Positions 9,879 through 18,562 of a DNA stretch of 38,475 nt are shown here, piece after piece (the first letter of the stretch is position 1; the number at the start of each line of letters is the position of its first letter). The notes under the pieces are model-generated. The model saw only the letters and a program-made list of their open reading frames with translations. It was not told the DNA's origin and made no database searches. Origin of the DNA: an uncultured Lachnospiraceae bacterium (GTDB taxonomy: Bacteria; Bacillota; Clostridia; Lachnospirales; Lachnospiraceae); NCBI GenBank assembly GCA_947384285.1, contig CANDGI010000027.1:1-38475 (forward strand). The letters are read 5' to 3'. A program made the position numbers and the translations under genes.

Positions 9879-11017
9879 AGTGTGCAAAGTGTGGGGCAGA
9901 GCTGAAGGTTGGATGCGTGTATTGTTCTGTCTGCGGAGCAGAGGCCCAGATTGTTTCAGACTACAATCTTTTGGAGGATGATTTTTTAAAAGCATTGTTG
10001 AAGGATAAGAAACAATCCATCAAAAAGGCGAAAAAGGAGATAGCCGCAGGTAACAAAAAAGGAAAACAGAACCATCCCGGAAAGCAGAAGACTGGAAGAA
10101 AAAGAAAGAAGCCAGTATGGGCTTTTGTGATGGTGGCGGTACTGATTATTCTGCTGGTGGGAATTGGGTTTATCGTGAATTACGCACAGAACCATTCTTA
10201 TGAATATCAGATGAAGAAGGCAGAGGATTATCAGGGGAAAAAGGATTATGAGCGTGCAAGAAAACATTTGCAGCGTGCACTAGAGCTTGACAGCAGCAGC
10301 GAGGATGCAAAGCTTCTGCTGGCAGAGGTTTACCTGCTGCAGAAGGAAGAAGATGACGCCCTAAAGCTGCTGCAGGAGATTATTGAAAAAAATAAAAAGA
10401 ACCAAAAAGCATACGAATATTTTATTCAGATATATGCGGACAGAAAAGATTTTGAATCTCTTGAAAAATTCAGCAGGGAAATTACAGAAGATACGATGAT
10501 AGGGCTGTTTGAAGAGTATCAAGCCAAACCTCCAGTGTTTCAGACAAAAGGAGGGACTTATGAGGAAGAGATGCGGGTGGAGCTTGCCAGCCAGGGCAAT
10601 TGTACCATTTACTATACGACAGATGGATCTGATCCAAGGAATGGCAGAGAATATCGGGAGCCGATTTCTTTGGAGCCAGGGAAAAGCATAAGAATCCGCG
10701 CCGTTTCCTGTAACAAATATGGAGTGTATGGGGAAGAGGCGGAGGAACGTTTTTTCATAAAGCTGCAAAAACCGGATATGCCAGTGGTAATGCCTGGCGG
10801 CGGAAGTTTTTACAGCCCCAGGTCAATCTTGGTCAATGTACCAGAGGGATGCCAGGTGTATTATACCTGGGACGGCACAGAGCCAACCCAGGAGTCTGCC
10901 AGGTATACAGAGCCAATCAGTATGCCGGAGGGAAATAATATTCTTTCATTGATTTTAGTAGATCGTTACGGAATGGTTTCTGATGTCTTAAAATGCAATT
11001 ATATCTATATTCCCTGA
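9875..11017 (+). CDS. Zinc-ribbon, single-membrane-span, TPR protein with two chitobiase-C-like domains
   Basis: The protein has 380 residues in clear modules. An N-terminal zinc ribbon has two CxxC pairs (CAKC at 3-6, CSVC at 17-20). A very basic stretch follows, then one membrane span at about 85-108 (WAFVMVAVLIILLVGIGFIV), TPR-like helices at about 115-200 (KDYERARKHLQRALELD), and two beta-domains with YYTTDGSDP and YYTWDGTEPT. Those last motifs are typical of the chitobiase/beta-hexosaminidase C-terminal (Fn3-associated) fold. The predicted topology puts the zinc ribbon inside and the repeats outside. The architecture suggests a scaffold or envelope sensor; no enzyme motif is present. The start overlaps the folD stop (ATGA), which is odd for a protein with no obvious folate link. 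A hairpin follows at 11040. Confidence 0.8.
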   Translation: MKCAKCGAELKVGCVYCSVCGAEAQIVSDYNLLEDDFLKALLKDKKQSIKKAKKEIAAGNKKGKQNHPGKQKTGRKRKKPVWAFVMVAVLIILLVGIGFIVNYAQNHSYEYQMKKAEDYQGKKDYERARKHLQRALELDSSSEDAKLLLAEVYLLQKEEDDALKLLQEIIEKNKKNQKAYEYFIQIYADRKDFESLEKFSREITEDTMIGLFEEYQAKPPVFQTKGGTYEEEMRVELASQGNCTIYYTTDGSDPRNGREYREPISLEPGKSIRIRAVSCNKYGVYGEEAEERFFIKLQKPDMPVVMPGGGSFYSPRSILVNVPEGCQVYYTWDGTEPTQESARYTEPISMPEGNNILSLILVDRYGMVSDVLKCNYIYIP

Positions 11018-11039
11018 TTCATATATGTTTTGATGTTTC

Positions 11040-11075
11040 CGCAGCCACTTTCCCATCCTTGAGGAAGTGGCTGCG
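11040..11075 (+). terminator. Hairpin between the TPR gene and pheA, probable terminator
   Basis: A perfect 11-bp stem (CGCAGCCACTT 11040-11050 with 11065-11075) lies in the 83-bp gap. Only TTC and then an A-run follow, so it is a weak intrinsic terminator or a processing hairpin. Confidence 0.5.
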
Positions 11076-11100
11076 TTCAAAAACAATAAGGATGTGACGT

Positions 11101-12231
11101 ATGAAAGATTTAAGTGAAATTCGAGAAAAAATTGATGCCATTGATGGCCAGATTGTGGCATTGTATGAAGCGCGGATGCAGTTGACGGCGGAGGTTGCAG
11201 AATATAAGCTGTCTGTTGGAAAACCAGTGCTGGATAAGGTGCGGGAAAAAGAAAAGCTTGCAAAGGTAAAAGGCTTGGTGCAGGAAGAAGAAAACCGTTA
11301 TGGGGCAGGGGAATTGTTTGAGCAGATTATGGCTCTCAGCCGGAAACGCCAATATCAGATGATGATCCAGCATGGACAGGGAAGGGATATGGGGTTTTCC
11401 CAGGTGGACAAATTGCCATTTACCACTCATAAGGTGGTATACCAGGGGACAGAGGGTGCTTACAGCCAGCTTGCCATGAAAGCCTATTTTGGCGAGGAGA
11501 CGGATAGTTACCATGTGGAAACCTGGCGGGATGCTATGGAAGCCATTCACAGCGGCATGGCAGATTACGCAGTTCTGCCTATTGAGAATTCCTCGGCAGG
11601 GATTGTGGGAGAGAATTTTGATTTGCTGGTAGAATATGATAATTGTATTGTAGCGGAACAAACCATTAAAGTGGAACATGCGCTGGTTGGGATTCCGGGA
11701 AGCAGCCTTTCTGATATCACCCATGTATATTCCCATCCCCAGGCGTTGATGCAGAGCGTAGATTTTTTGGATGAGCATAAAGACTGGAAGAGGATGAAGG
11801 CAGAAAATACCGCTGTTGCAGCAAAAAAAGTGTTGGAAGACGGGCAGAAAAACCAGGCGGCCATTGCAAGCACCGTGACAGCAGATATTTATGGGCTGGA
11901 AATCTTAAAAAACAATATCAACTACAGTGATGACAACAGCACAAGGTTTATCATTGTATCCGGGAAAAAAATCTGTTTAAAAGAAGCGGAAAAGGTGAGC
12001 ATTTGTTTTGAAGTGTCCCATGAAAGCGGATCATTGTACCATATGCTTTCACACTTTATCTTTAACAACCTGAACATGGTAAAAATTGAGTCCAGGCCCA
12101 TTAAGGATAAGAGCTTTGAATACCGTTTTTTTGTGGATATGGAAGGAAACCTGGGAGACGGAGCCGTGCAGAACGCATTGAAAGGCTTGCAGGATGGAGC
12201 CCTTTACCTGAAGGTGCTGGGAAATTATTAA
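11101..12231 (+). CDS. pheA: Bifunctional chorismate mutase / prephenate dehydratase (P-protein)
   Basis: This enzyme converts chorismate to prephenate and then to phenylpyruvate, the committed route to phenylalanine. The 376 residues hold three parts. An AroQ-type chorismate mutase covers about 1-90 (LSEIREKIDAIDGQIVALYE). The dehydratase starts at about 118 with GTEGAYSQLA, then ENSSAGIVGENFDLL and the active-site DDNSTRFIIV. A C-terminal ACT domain (GSLYHMLSHF) carries the KIESRP motif that binds the feedback inhibitor phenylalanine. The order and size match E. coli PheA. ATG 11101 follows AAGGATG. No attenuator with Phe codons is visible upstream, only the hairpin at 11040. Confidence 0.95.
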   Translation: MKDLSEIREKIDAIDGQIVALYEARMQLTAEVAEYKLSVGKPVLDKVREKEKLAKVKGLVQEEENRYGAGELFEQIMALSRKRQYQMMIQHGQGRDMGFSQVDKLPFTTHKVVYQGTEGAYSQLAMKAYFGEETDSYHVETWRDAMEAIHSGMADYAVLPIENSSAGIVGENFDLLVEYDNCIVAEQTIKVEHALVGIPGSSLSDITHVYSHPQALMQSVDFLDEHKDWKRMKAENTAVAAKKVLEDGQKNQAAIASTVTADIYGLEILKNNINYSDDNSTRFIIVSGKKICLKEAEKVSICFEVSHESGSLYHMLSHFIFNNLNMVKIESRPIKDKSFEYRFFVDMEGNLGDGAVQNALKGLQDGALYLKVLGNY

Positions 12232-12250
12232 TAGAATCGGGGTTTTAAAA

Positions 12251-13543
12251 ATGGAGAGTGGAAAAAAACTGATTTTATACCGGGATTTTGTGCCGGGGAA
12301 GGTTTTTGAAGACTTCACCTGGCTGATGGATCATGAGGTTTATGTAGATTCTGAAAAGGAGAAGATGCAGTCCCTGTGCTATGAGGGGCTCCATGAACTG
12401 GTTGAGCTATCCGCAAGCCACGGGTTTGAAGGGAACCTTTGGCAGAATTACGTAACGTTTCTGCTGGTGAACCATGAAAATGCATACAGCACTTCCTGCG
12501 AGATGAAAGGAGCCGTCCAGGGAAGCATCAATGAACTGGCTTTTCACGATTTTGCTGTGTTGAAAGAATTATTTGACTTTGATTTTGAGAAGCTTCAGGA
12601 AAAGCTGGAAGTGCCGGAGCTTGCCATCATAAAAGATTACAAAAGGTCTGACCGGGACGGGAGGATTTTTAACCACCGGATCCGGGACAGGATTTGTGAG
12701 TTGAGCGTCCGCCTGAGGGAGACAGAAACGGTAGAAGAATTTAAGGAGGAAGTGACCGGGTTTTACCGGGAGTTCGGCGTAGGGAAGCTGGGATTGCATA
12801 AAGCGTTCCGTGTGGAGCATGAGAGGGATGAAGTTAAGATTGTGCCCATTGCCAATATCGCCCATGTCCATCTGGACGACTTGGTGGGATATGAGATGGC
12901 GAAACAGAAATTGATTGATAATACCGAGGCCTTTGCGGCAGGAAAACAGGCCAACAACTGCCTGCTGTTCGGGGATGCGGGAACAGGCAAATCCACAAGC
13001 ATCAAGGCAGTTATCAACCAGTACTATGAAAAAGGGCTTCGGATGATTGAAGTATATAAGCATCAGTTCCAGGATTTGAATGATGTGATTGGAAAGATTA
13101 AGAACCGGAATTATAAATTTATCATATATATGGATGATTTGTCTTTTGAAGAGTTTGAAATTGAATATAAGTATTTAAAAGCAGTCATCGAAGGGGGATT
13201 GGAGAAAAAACCAGATAACGTACTGATTTATGCTACTTCCAACCGGAGGCATCTGGTAAGGGAAAAATTCAGCGATAAGGCAGAACGCGACGATGAGCTT
13301 CACACCAATGATACGGTCCAGGAAAAGCTTTCTCTGGTATCCCGGTTTGGCGTTACGATTTATTTTGGGAAGCCGGACAAACAGGAATTCCAGGAAATTG
13401 TAAGAAGCCTGGCAAGGCGGCATAAGCTTCAGGTGGATGAGGAAGAGCTGCTGGCAGAAGCAAACAAGTGGGAATTAAGCCATGGCGGCCTTTCGGGAAG
13501 GACTGCCCAGCAGTTTATCAATTATCTGCTGGGAAAACAGTAG
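12251..13543 (+). CDS. DUF815 family AAA-type ATPase
   Basis: The 430-residue protein has Walker A GDAGTGKS at 241-248 and Walker B FIIYMDDLSF, followed by a sensor-1-like YATSNRRHLVREKF. This is the pattern of the DUF815 (YcjX-unrelated) ATP-binding family. The N-terminal 200 residues are helical without a known domain. Family members are cytoplasmic and of unknown role. They are often annotated as ATP/GTP-binding or AAA proteins, and there is no substrate to infer. The start lies 20 bp after pheA with only a weak upstream GGGG, and the next gene starts 28 bp after its stop, so all are probably one transcript. Confidence 0.85.
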   Translation: MESGKKLILYRDFVPGKVFEDFTWLMDHEVYVDSEKEKMQSLCYEGLHELVELSASHGFEGNLWQNYVTFLLVNHENAYSTSCEMKGAVQGSINELAFHDFAVLKELFDFDFEKLQEKLEVPELAIIKDYKRSDRDGRIFNHRIRDRICELSVRLRETETVEEFKEEVTGFYREFGVGKLGLHKAFRVEHERDEVKIVPIANIAHVHLDDLVGYEMAKQKLIDNTEAFAAGKQANNCLLFGDAGTGKSTSIKAVINQYYEKGLRMIEVYKHQFQDLNDVIGKIKNRNYKFIIYMDDLSFEEFEIEYKYLKAVIEGGLEKKPDNVLIYATSNRRHLVREKFSDKAERDDELHTNDTVQEKLSLVSRFGVTIYFGKPDKQEFQEIVRSLARRHKLQVDEEELLAEANKWELSHGGLSGRTAQQFINYLLGKQ

Positions 13544-13570
13544 CCAAATGCCTGGCAGAAAGGAATAGAT

Positions 13571-15103
13571 ATGAAGATTACAACATTTGCAGCAATTTAT
13601 ATCGGCTCTTATGAAGTGAGCCTGAAAGTGTTTGAGATATCTGCAAACCGGAAAATAAGGGCAATCGATTATGTGCGCAGCCATGTGGAATTGGGACGGG
13701 ATGCCTTTGGAAAAGGGGTAATCGGGTATGAGCTGGTGGAAGAGCTCTGCCAGATTTTAAAGGAGTTTCGTTCCATTATGGATGGCTACAAGGTGGACGT
13801 CTACAAGGCCTATGCAGGAAATGTATTCCGCAATGTGGGGAACGAGCTTTTTGTGTTAGACCAGATACGGCTCCGCACCAAAATTGAAGTGACGGTATTG
13901 AGCAATTCGGAGCACCGGCTGATGGATTATAAATCCCTGGCAGCGCTGCCCAAATTTGAAAAAATGATTCAAAAAGGGGCGGCAGTGGTAAATGTGGGAG
14001 GGGGAAGCATGCAGATTACCCTGTTTCGGAAAGGAACCGCCATTACCACCCAGCACATTGAGCTTGGAATTATGCGCATCCGGGAGAAGCTGTCCCAGAT
14101 TGTAAACATGGTTTCCCATTACGAGACCCAGATCCAGGAGCTGATTGACAAGGAACTTGAAATTTTCAAGCGGATTTATCTTAAGGACAAGGAGATTAAA
14201 TATATCATTGTCATGGGAGATTACATAGAGGATATGACAAAAGGATTCTCCAAAAAGGATGAAGATGGAACCATAGAGACGGAGCGGTTTATCAAGCTTT
14301 TGAATAAATGGTATAAGAAATCTACCGAAGAGATTTCCCTGGAATTAAATTTAACCAATGAGCATGATCCATTGATTCTGCCGTCGGTGGTGCTGTACAA
14401 GCGTTTAAGCGAAGAATTGAATGCAAAATATATCTGGGTGCCGGGGATGAATATCTGTGACGGGATTGTCTGTGATTATGCAGAACGAAACCATATGATT
14501 TACTTTGAGCATGATTTCGAGGAGGATGTGCTTGCGGCTGCAAAAAACCTGGCGGAACGTTACCAGGGGTATTCCAGCCATACCGAAGCTGTTTTGAATA
14601 TGTCGGTTGTGATTTTTGACGCCATGAAGAAGGTGCATGGGATGGGAAAACGGGAGCGGCTGCTGCTGCAGGTGGCGGCAATCCTCCATGACTGCGGCCG
14701 GTACATCAGCCTGGTAAACCAATCGGAATGCTCCTACCAGATTATAAGGGCTACCGAGATTATCGGAATGACCCATATGGAGAGGGAAATTGTGGCAAGC
14801 GCGGTAAAATACAATTCCCAGCCCCTGCAGTCCTACAGTGTGGTCAGCGATAAAATGGATCAGGCAGGATATATGGTGGTATCCAAGCTTACGGCTATTT
14901 TAAAAATCGCCAACGCCATGGACAGGAGCCATAAGCAGAAGTTTAAGAATATAAAGGCAGCGCTGCAGGAACGGGAGCTTGTGATTACCGTGGAAGCCCC
15001 GGAAAGCATTGTGCTGGAGAAAGGGCTTTTCTCCGCCTATGCCAATTCCTTTGAAGAAATTTTCAGCGTAAAACCAAGGATCAGGGAAAAGAAAGTATTT
15101 TAG
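13571..15103 (+). CDS. ppx: Ppx/GppA-type phosphatase with C-terminal HD domain
   Basis: This 510-residue protein is close to the length of E. coli PPX. The N-terminal part has the ASKHA-fold pattern of Ppx/GppA: AAIYIGSYEV at 7-16, VNVGGGSMQITLF, the conserved Glu in SNSEHRLMDYKSL, then an HD region with ILHDCGRY. PPX removes phosphate from polyphosphate; GppA converts pppGpp to ppGpp. The neighbour ppk1, 99 bp downstream, argues for a polyphosphate role. The first motif normally reads A-x-D-x-G-S, but here Tyr10 replaces the metal/phosphate-binding Asp, so catalysis may be altered or lost. ATG 13571 is preceded by AGAAAGGA. Confidence 0.8.
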   Translation: MKITTFAAIYIGSYEVSLKVFEISANRKIRAIDYVRSHVELGRDAFGKGVIGYELVEELCQILKEFRSIMDGYKVDVYKAYAGNVFRNVGNELFVLDQIRLRTKIEVTVLSNSEHRLMDYKSLAALPKFEKMIQKGAAVVNVGGGSMQITLFRKGTAITTQHIELGIMRIREKLSQIVNMVSHYETQIQELIDKELEIFKRIYLKDKEIKYIIVMGDYIEDMTKGFSKKDEDGTIETERFIKLLNKWYKKSTEEISLELNLTNEHDPLILPSVVLYKRLSEELNAKYIWVPGMNICDGIVCDYAERNHMIYFEHDFEEDVLAAAKNLAERYQGYSSHTEAVLNMSVVIFDAMKKVHGMGKRERLLLQVAAILHDCGRYISLVNQSECSYQIIRATEIIGMTHMEREIVASAVKYNSQPLQSYSVVSDKMDQAGYMVVSKLTAILKIANAMDRSHKQKFKNIKAALQERELVITVEAPESIVLEKGLFSAYANSFEEIFSVKPRIREKKVF

Positions 15104-15114
15104 GAGGAAGGCTA

Positions 15115-15228
15115 ATGCAAAGCATTGCCCGGAATGCCTTCCGACGATTTGCCGCCGGACCAAAGAGGAGGGGGCATTTCATGAAAAAAGGAGGATTATG
15201 TTATGGAGAAAGAAAAGGATTATCTTAA
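15115..15228 (+). CDS. Possible 37-residue upstream peptide overlapping the ppk1 start
   Basis: ATG 15115 has a very good ribosome binding site (AGGAGGAAG, 15102-15110, overlapping the ppx stop). The frame runs 37 codons to TAA 15228, overlapping the ppk1 start by 26 bases in another frame. The peptide is basic with no family resemblance. It could be a leader peptide coupling ppk1 translation to ppx, or a chance frame using a leftover ribosome binding site. Confidence 0.3.
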   Translation: MQSIARNAFRRFAAGPKRRGHFMKKGGLCYGERKGLS

Positions 15229-17335
15229 GCCGGAATATTATGAGAATCGGGAATTAAGCTGGCTGAAGTTCGACCACAGGGTATTAAACGAGGCAAGGGA
15301 TAAAAATATTCCCCTGCTGGAACGGTTGAAGTTTGTGAGCATTACTTCTTCGAACCTGGATGAGTTTTTCATGGTCCGGGTGGCCTCCTTAAAAGATATG
15401 GTTCATGCAGGATACAAGAAAAGGGATATTGCCGGAATGACTGCAAAGGAGCAGCTGGAGGCGATTAACAAGGATACCAGGGCTTTAGTGGAAATGCAGT
15501 ACAGCACCTATAACCGTTCTTTGGTGCCGCTGCTCCATAACCACGGCATAGACATTATTTCCGCCTATGAGGATTTAAGCGAAGCCCAGGGGGAGTATGT
15601 GGATCGCTATTTTGAGGAAACCATTTACCCGGTATTGACGCCCATGGCAGTGGATGCTTCCCGGCCATTTCCTCTGATTCGGAATAAATCTTTGAATATT
15701 GCAGCTCTTTTGACGAAAAAGGGGGATAAGAAAGAGGAGCTGGAGTTTGCTACGGTACAGGTTCCCTCCGTATTGTCAAGGATTGTAAGCATCCCCTCCC
15801 AGGAGGAAGGGAGGAAGACATTTATCCTGTTAGAGCAGATTATTGAACGCAGCATCCATCGGCTGTTTTTAAACTATAACGTGGTATGCGCCTATCCTTA
15901 CCGGATTATGAGGAATGCGGATTTGACCATTGAGGAGGATGAAGCTGAGGATTTGTTAAAGGAAATCCAGAAACAGTTAAAGAAACGCCAATGGGGCGAG
16001 GTCATCCGTCTGGAGGTGGAAGACAAAATAGATAAAAGGTTGTTAGGCATTTTGAAAGAGGATTTGCATATTGCCCAGGAGGATATCTTTAAGATTAACG
16101 GGCCTTTGGATCTTACCTTCCTCATGAAGATGTATGGGATGGAAGGGGAAGACGAGCTGCGGTATCCTGCTTACCGGCCAAAGCGTGTGCCCCAGATTGT
16201 GCCAGGAGAAGATATTTTTGAAGCCATCCGCAAGGATGATATTTTGCTGCACCACCCCTACCAGACTTTTGACCCGGTGGTAGATTTTATCCAGCAGGCC
16301 TCCGTGGATCCGGATGTATTGGCCATCAAACAGACCTTATACCGTGTCAGCGGCAATTCCCCCATCATTGCTTCTCTGGCACAGGCTGCAGAAAATGGGA
16401 AACAGGTGTCTGTGCTGGTGGAATTAAAAGCAAGGTTTGATGAAGAAAACAATATTGTGTGGGCAAAGAAGCTGGAAAAGGCAGGCTGCCATGTGATTTA
16501 CGGATTGGTAGGCTTAAAAACCCACAGTAAAATTGCATTGGTGGTGCGCAGGGAGGAAGACGGAATCCGAAGGTACGTCCATCTGGGAACTGGAAATTAT
16601 AATGACTCTACGGCGAAGCTGTATACGGATTTGGGAATGTTCACCTGTTCCGAAGCAATCGGGGAGGATGCCACGGCAGTCTTTAATATGCTTTCCGGCT
16701 ATTCCGAGCCCCCATCCTGGAACAAATTGGCGGTAGCCCCCATCTGGCTGCGCAAGCGTTTCCTAAAGCTGATTAAACGGGAAGTCAAGCATGCACAGGC
16801 AGGGCGGGAAGCGTTTATCAAAGCAAAAATGAATTCCCTCTGCGACAGGGACGTGATTGCAGCTTTGTATGAGGCTTCTGCAGCAGGCGTGAAGATTGAA
16901 CTGGTGGTCCGGGGCATCTGCTGCCTTAAGGTGGGAATTCCCGGCATCAGTGAAAATATTACGGTACACTCCATTGTGGGGAATTTCTTAGAGCACAGCA
17001 GGATTTTCTGGTTCCATAACGACGGGCAGGAAGAAATCTATATGGGAAGCGCAGACTGGATGCCCAGGAATCTGGACCGCCGGGTAGAAATCATGTTCCC
17101 GGTTGAACATGAGGCTTTGATGGCTCAGGTGCGCCATATTTTGGAAACACAGCTTGCGGATAACACGAAAGCCCATATTTTACAGCCGGACGGAACATAT
17201 GAGAAGATAGATAAAAGAGGGAAAAGGCTGGTAAATTCCCAGGAACAGTTTTGCGAAGAAGCACAGAATGCCCTTCCCAAAACAGTGCATGCATATCAGG
17301 ACAGGGTATTTATCCCGGCAGAACCGGTGGAATAA
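15203..17335 (+). CDS. ppk1: Polyphosphate kinase 1
   Basis: PPK1 reversibly transfers the terminal phosphate of ATP to polyphosphate. The 710 residues are the normal length. The N-terminal signature is ENRELSWLKFDHRVLNEA, followed by SITSSNLDEFFMVRVASLKD. The catalytic domains are phospholipase-D-like: GLKTHSKIALVVRRE carries the phosphorylated His, then YVHLGTGNYNDSTAKLYTD, and the second His is in HSRIFWFHN. SADWMPRNLDRRVEIMFPV is the usual C-terminal motif. The ribosome binding site AAGGAGGA (15188-15195) lies 7 bases before the ATG. The gene follows a Ppx/GppA-like gene, the common ppk-ppx pairing. Confidence 0.96.
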   Translation: MEKEKDYLKPEYYENRELSWLKFDHRVLNEARDKNIPLLERLKFVSITSSNLDEFFMVRVASLKDMVHAGYKKRDIAGMTAKEQLEAINKDTRALVEMQYSTYNRSLVPLLHNHGIDIISAYEDLSEAQGEYVDRYFEETIYPVLTPMAVDASRPFPLIRNKSLNIAALLTKKGDKKEELEFATVQVPSVLSRIVSIPSQEEGRKTFILLEQIIERSIHRLFLNYNVVCAYPYRIMRNADLTIEEDEAEDLLKEIQKQLKKRQWGEVIRLEVEDKIDKRLLGILKEDLHIAQEDIFKINGPLDLTFLMKMYGMEGEDELRYPAYRPKRVPQIVPGEDIFEAIRKDDILLHHPYQTFDPVVDFIQQASVDPDVLAIKQTLYRVSGNSPIIASLAQAAENGKQVSVLVELKARFDEENNIVWAKKLEKAGCHVIYGLVGLKTHSKIALVVRREEDGIRRYVHLGTGNYNDSTAKLYTDLGMFTCSEAIGEDATAVFNMLSGYSEPPSWNKLAVAPIWLRKRFLKLIKREVKHAQAGREAFIKAKMNSLCDRDVIAALYEASAAGVKIELVVRGICCLKVGIPGISENITVHSIVGNFLEHSRIFWFHNDGQEEIYMGSADWMPRNLDRRVEIMFPVEHEALMAQVRHILETQLADNTKAHILQPDGTYEKIDKRGKRLVNSQEQFCEEAQNALPKTVHAYQDRVFIPAEPVE

Positions 17336-17363
17336 ATTTATAAATGAGAGTGGAGGGATTCTT

Positions 17364-18185
17364 ATGAAGCATAAAATTTTGTTTACAGATTTGGATGGAA
17401 CATTGTTGAACCAGGACAAGAGCATTTCAAAAGAAAACCGGGAAGCAATAGCAAGGATGCTGGATGCCGGGCATGATTTTGTTTTGATGACCGGACGCCC
17501 TATTGAGACTGGCCGGATTGCAGTGAAGGAACTGAACCTGTCCATTCCCAGGTGCTACATGGTTGCTTACAACGGGGCGGTGGTTTATGATTGCGTGGCA
17601 GACCGGGTATTGGCAGAGCGCACCCTTCCGATGGAGGTGGCAAAGGAAATTATTATTGCGGCCCACAAAGAGGGAATTTACGTGCAGACCTACCAGCAGG
17701 ACACTATTTTAGCAGAACGCCACGGCAGGGAACTGAATTTTTACTTGCGGAATGCCAGGATGAAATACCGGCTGGTGGATGATATTTACAGCAGCCTGGA
17801 GCAGGAGCCCCATAAGGTTCTCTTGATCGACCTGGACAACCAGGAGCGGCTGCTCCAATTCCGCAGGGAGCATCCAGAGCTTTTGGAGCGGAGCAACTGC
17901 TTTTTCTCCTACAATGAATTTATGGAGTACTGCCCCAAGGAGACGGACAAGGGAAGCGGCTTAAAATACATGAGCAAATTTTTAAATGTTCCCCTGGAGG
18001 ATACCGTGGCAGTCGGGGATGAGCGCAATGATATCCCAATGATTCAGGCGGCCCACGTTGGCGCTGCAGTAAAAAATGGGCATGATGAACTGAAGGAAGC
18101 TGCGGATTACGTGACGGAGCATGACAATGAGCATGGGGCAATTGCAGAAATTATTGAAAAGTTTATTTTAAATGAGGATGCGTAA
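17364..18185 (+). CDS. Cof-type HAD family phosphatase
   Basis: A 273-residue cytoplasmic phosphatase of the HAD IIB (Cof) group. Motif I is DLDGTLLN at about 9-16 with the nucleophilic Asp. Motif II is LMTGRP. The conserved Lys is in the ETDKGSGLKYM block, and motif IV is GDERNDIPMI near residue 217. The cap between motifs II and III is of the C2 type. Substrates in this group are usually sugar phosphates, FMN or PLP and cannot be deduced. The start is ATG 17364 behind GTGGAGGG; the frame is open into ppk1, but those upstream codons have no signal. It lies 28 bp after ppk1, so probably shares its transcript. Confidence 0.88.
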   Translation: MKHKILFTDLDGTLLNQDKSISKENREAIARMLDAGHDFVLMTGRPIETGRIAVKELNLSIPRCYMVAYNGAVVYDCVADRVLAERTLPMEVAKEIIIAAHKEGIYVQTYQQDTILAERHGRELNFYLRNARMKYRLVDDIYSSLEQEPHKVLLIDLDNQERLLQFRREHPELLERSNCFFSYNEFMEYCPKETDKGSGLKYMSKFLNVPLEDTVAVGDERNDIPMIQAAHVGAAVKNGHDELKEAADYVTEHDNEHGAIAEIIEKFILNEDA

Positions 18186-18195
18186 AAGCGCAAGT

Positions 18196-18395
18196 GTTGT
18201 GGAGGATTTGGCAGACTAGCAGAAAAATATTATGCCCTATGATGGAATCTTGGAGGGGTATTTTGGCGCAGACAGGTTATCAGACGCTTTGAAAGAAAAA
18301 TTTGAGCGGTGTAGAGCCTGCCTTTGGATGAAATGGAGGAAAATGCGTTAGAATACCCGGAACTTCAGGAGTATGTGCAGTTAGATATTTCCTGA
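18196..18395 (+). pseudogene. Decayed gene fragment of unknown family (stop and frameshift)
   Basis: In this gap after the HAD gene (18186-18562, no intact gene) the + strand reads protein-like sequence in two frames. VVEDLAD, a TAG stop, then IMPYDGILEGYFGADRLS and DALKEKFER is followed, after a frame change near 18310-18320, by LPLDEMEENALEYPELQEYV and QLDIS with stop TGA 18393-18395. The composition is typical of coding sequence, but no family is recognised. Bases 18396-18562 also read partly protein-like (GTVGKWDFPTIYSCAAKGIA) with no start. It looks like the tail of a lost gene. Confidence 0.4.
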
Positions 18396-18562
18396 AATCA
18401 ATCAATGTTGGAACTGTCGGAAAATGGGATTTTCCTACAATATACAGCTGCGCCGCTAAAGGTATCGCAGTATATATTGTGGGCAGCATATCATTTCCCG
18501 ACGGCTCCAAGCATTTTATGATTGTATAATCACGGGATACTCCGCAGCTTGCAGCGGGAAGT

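Noticed and set aside
11018-11100. T-box or Phe attenuator upstream of pheA
   Set aside because: No T-box sequence and no Phe-rich leader peptide; only one 11-bp hairpin in an 83-bp gap.
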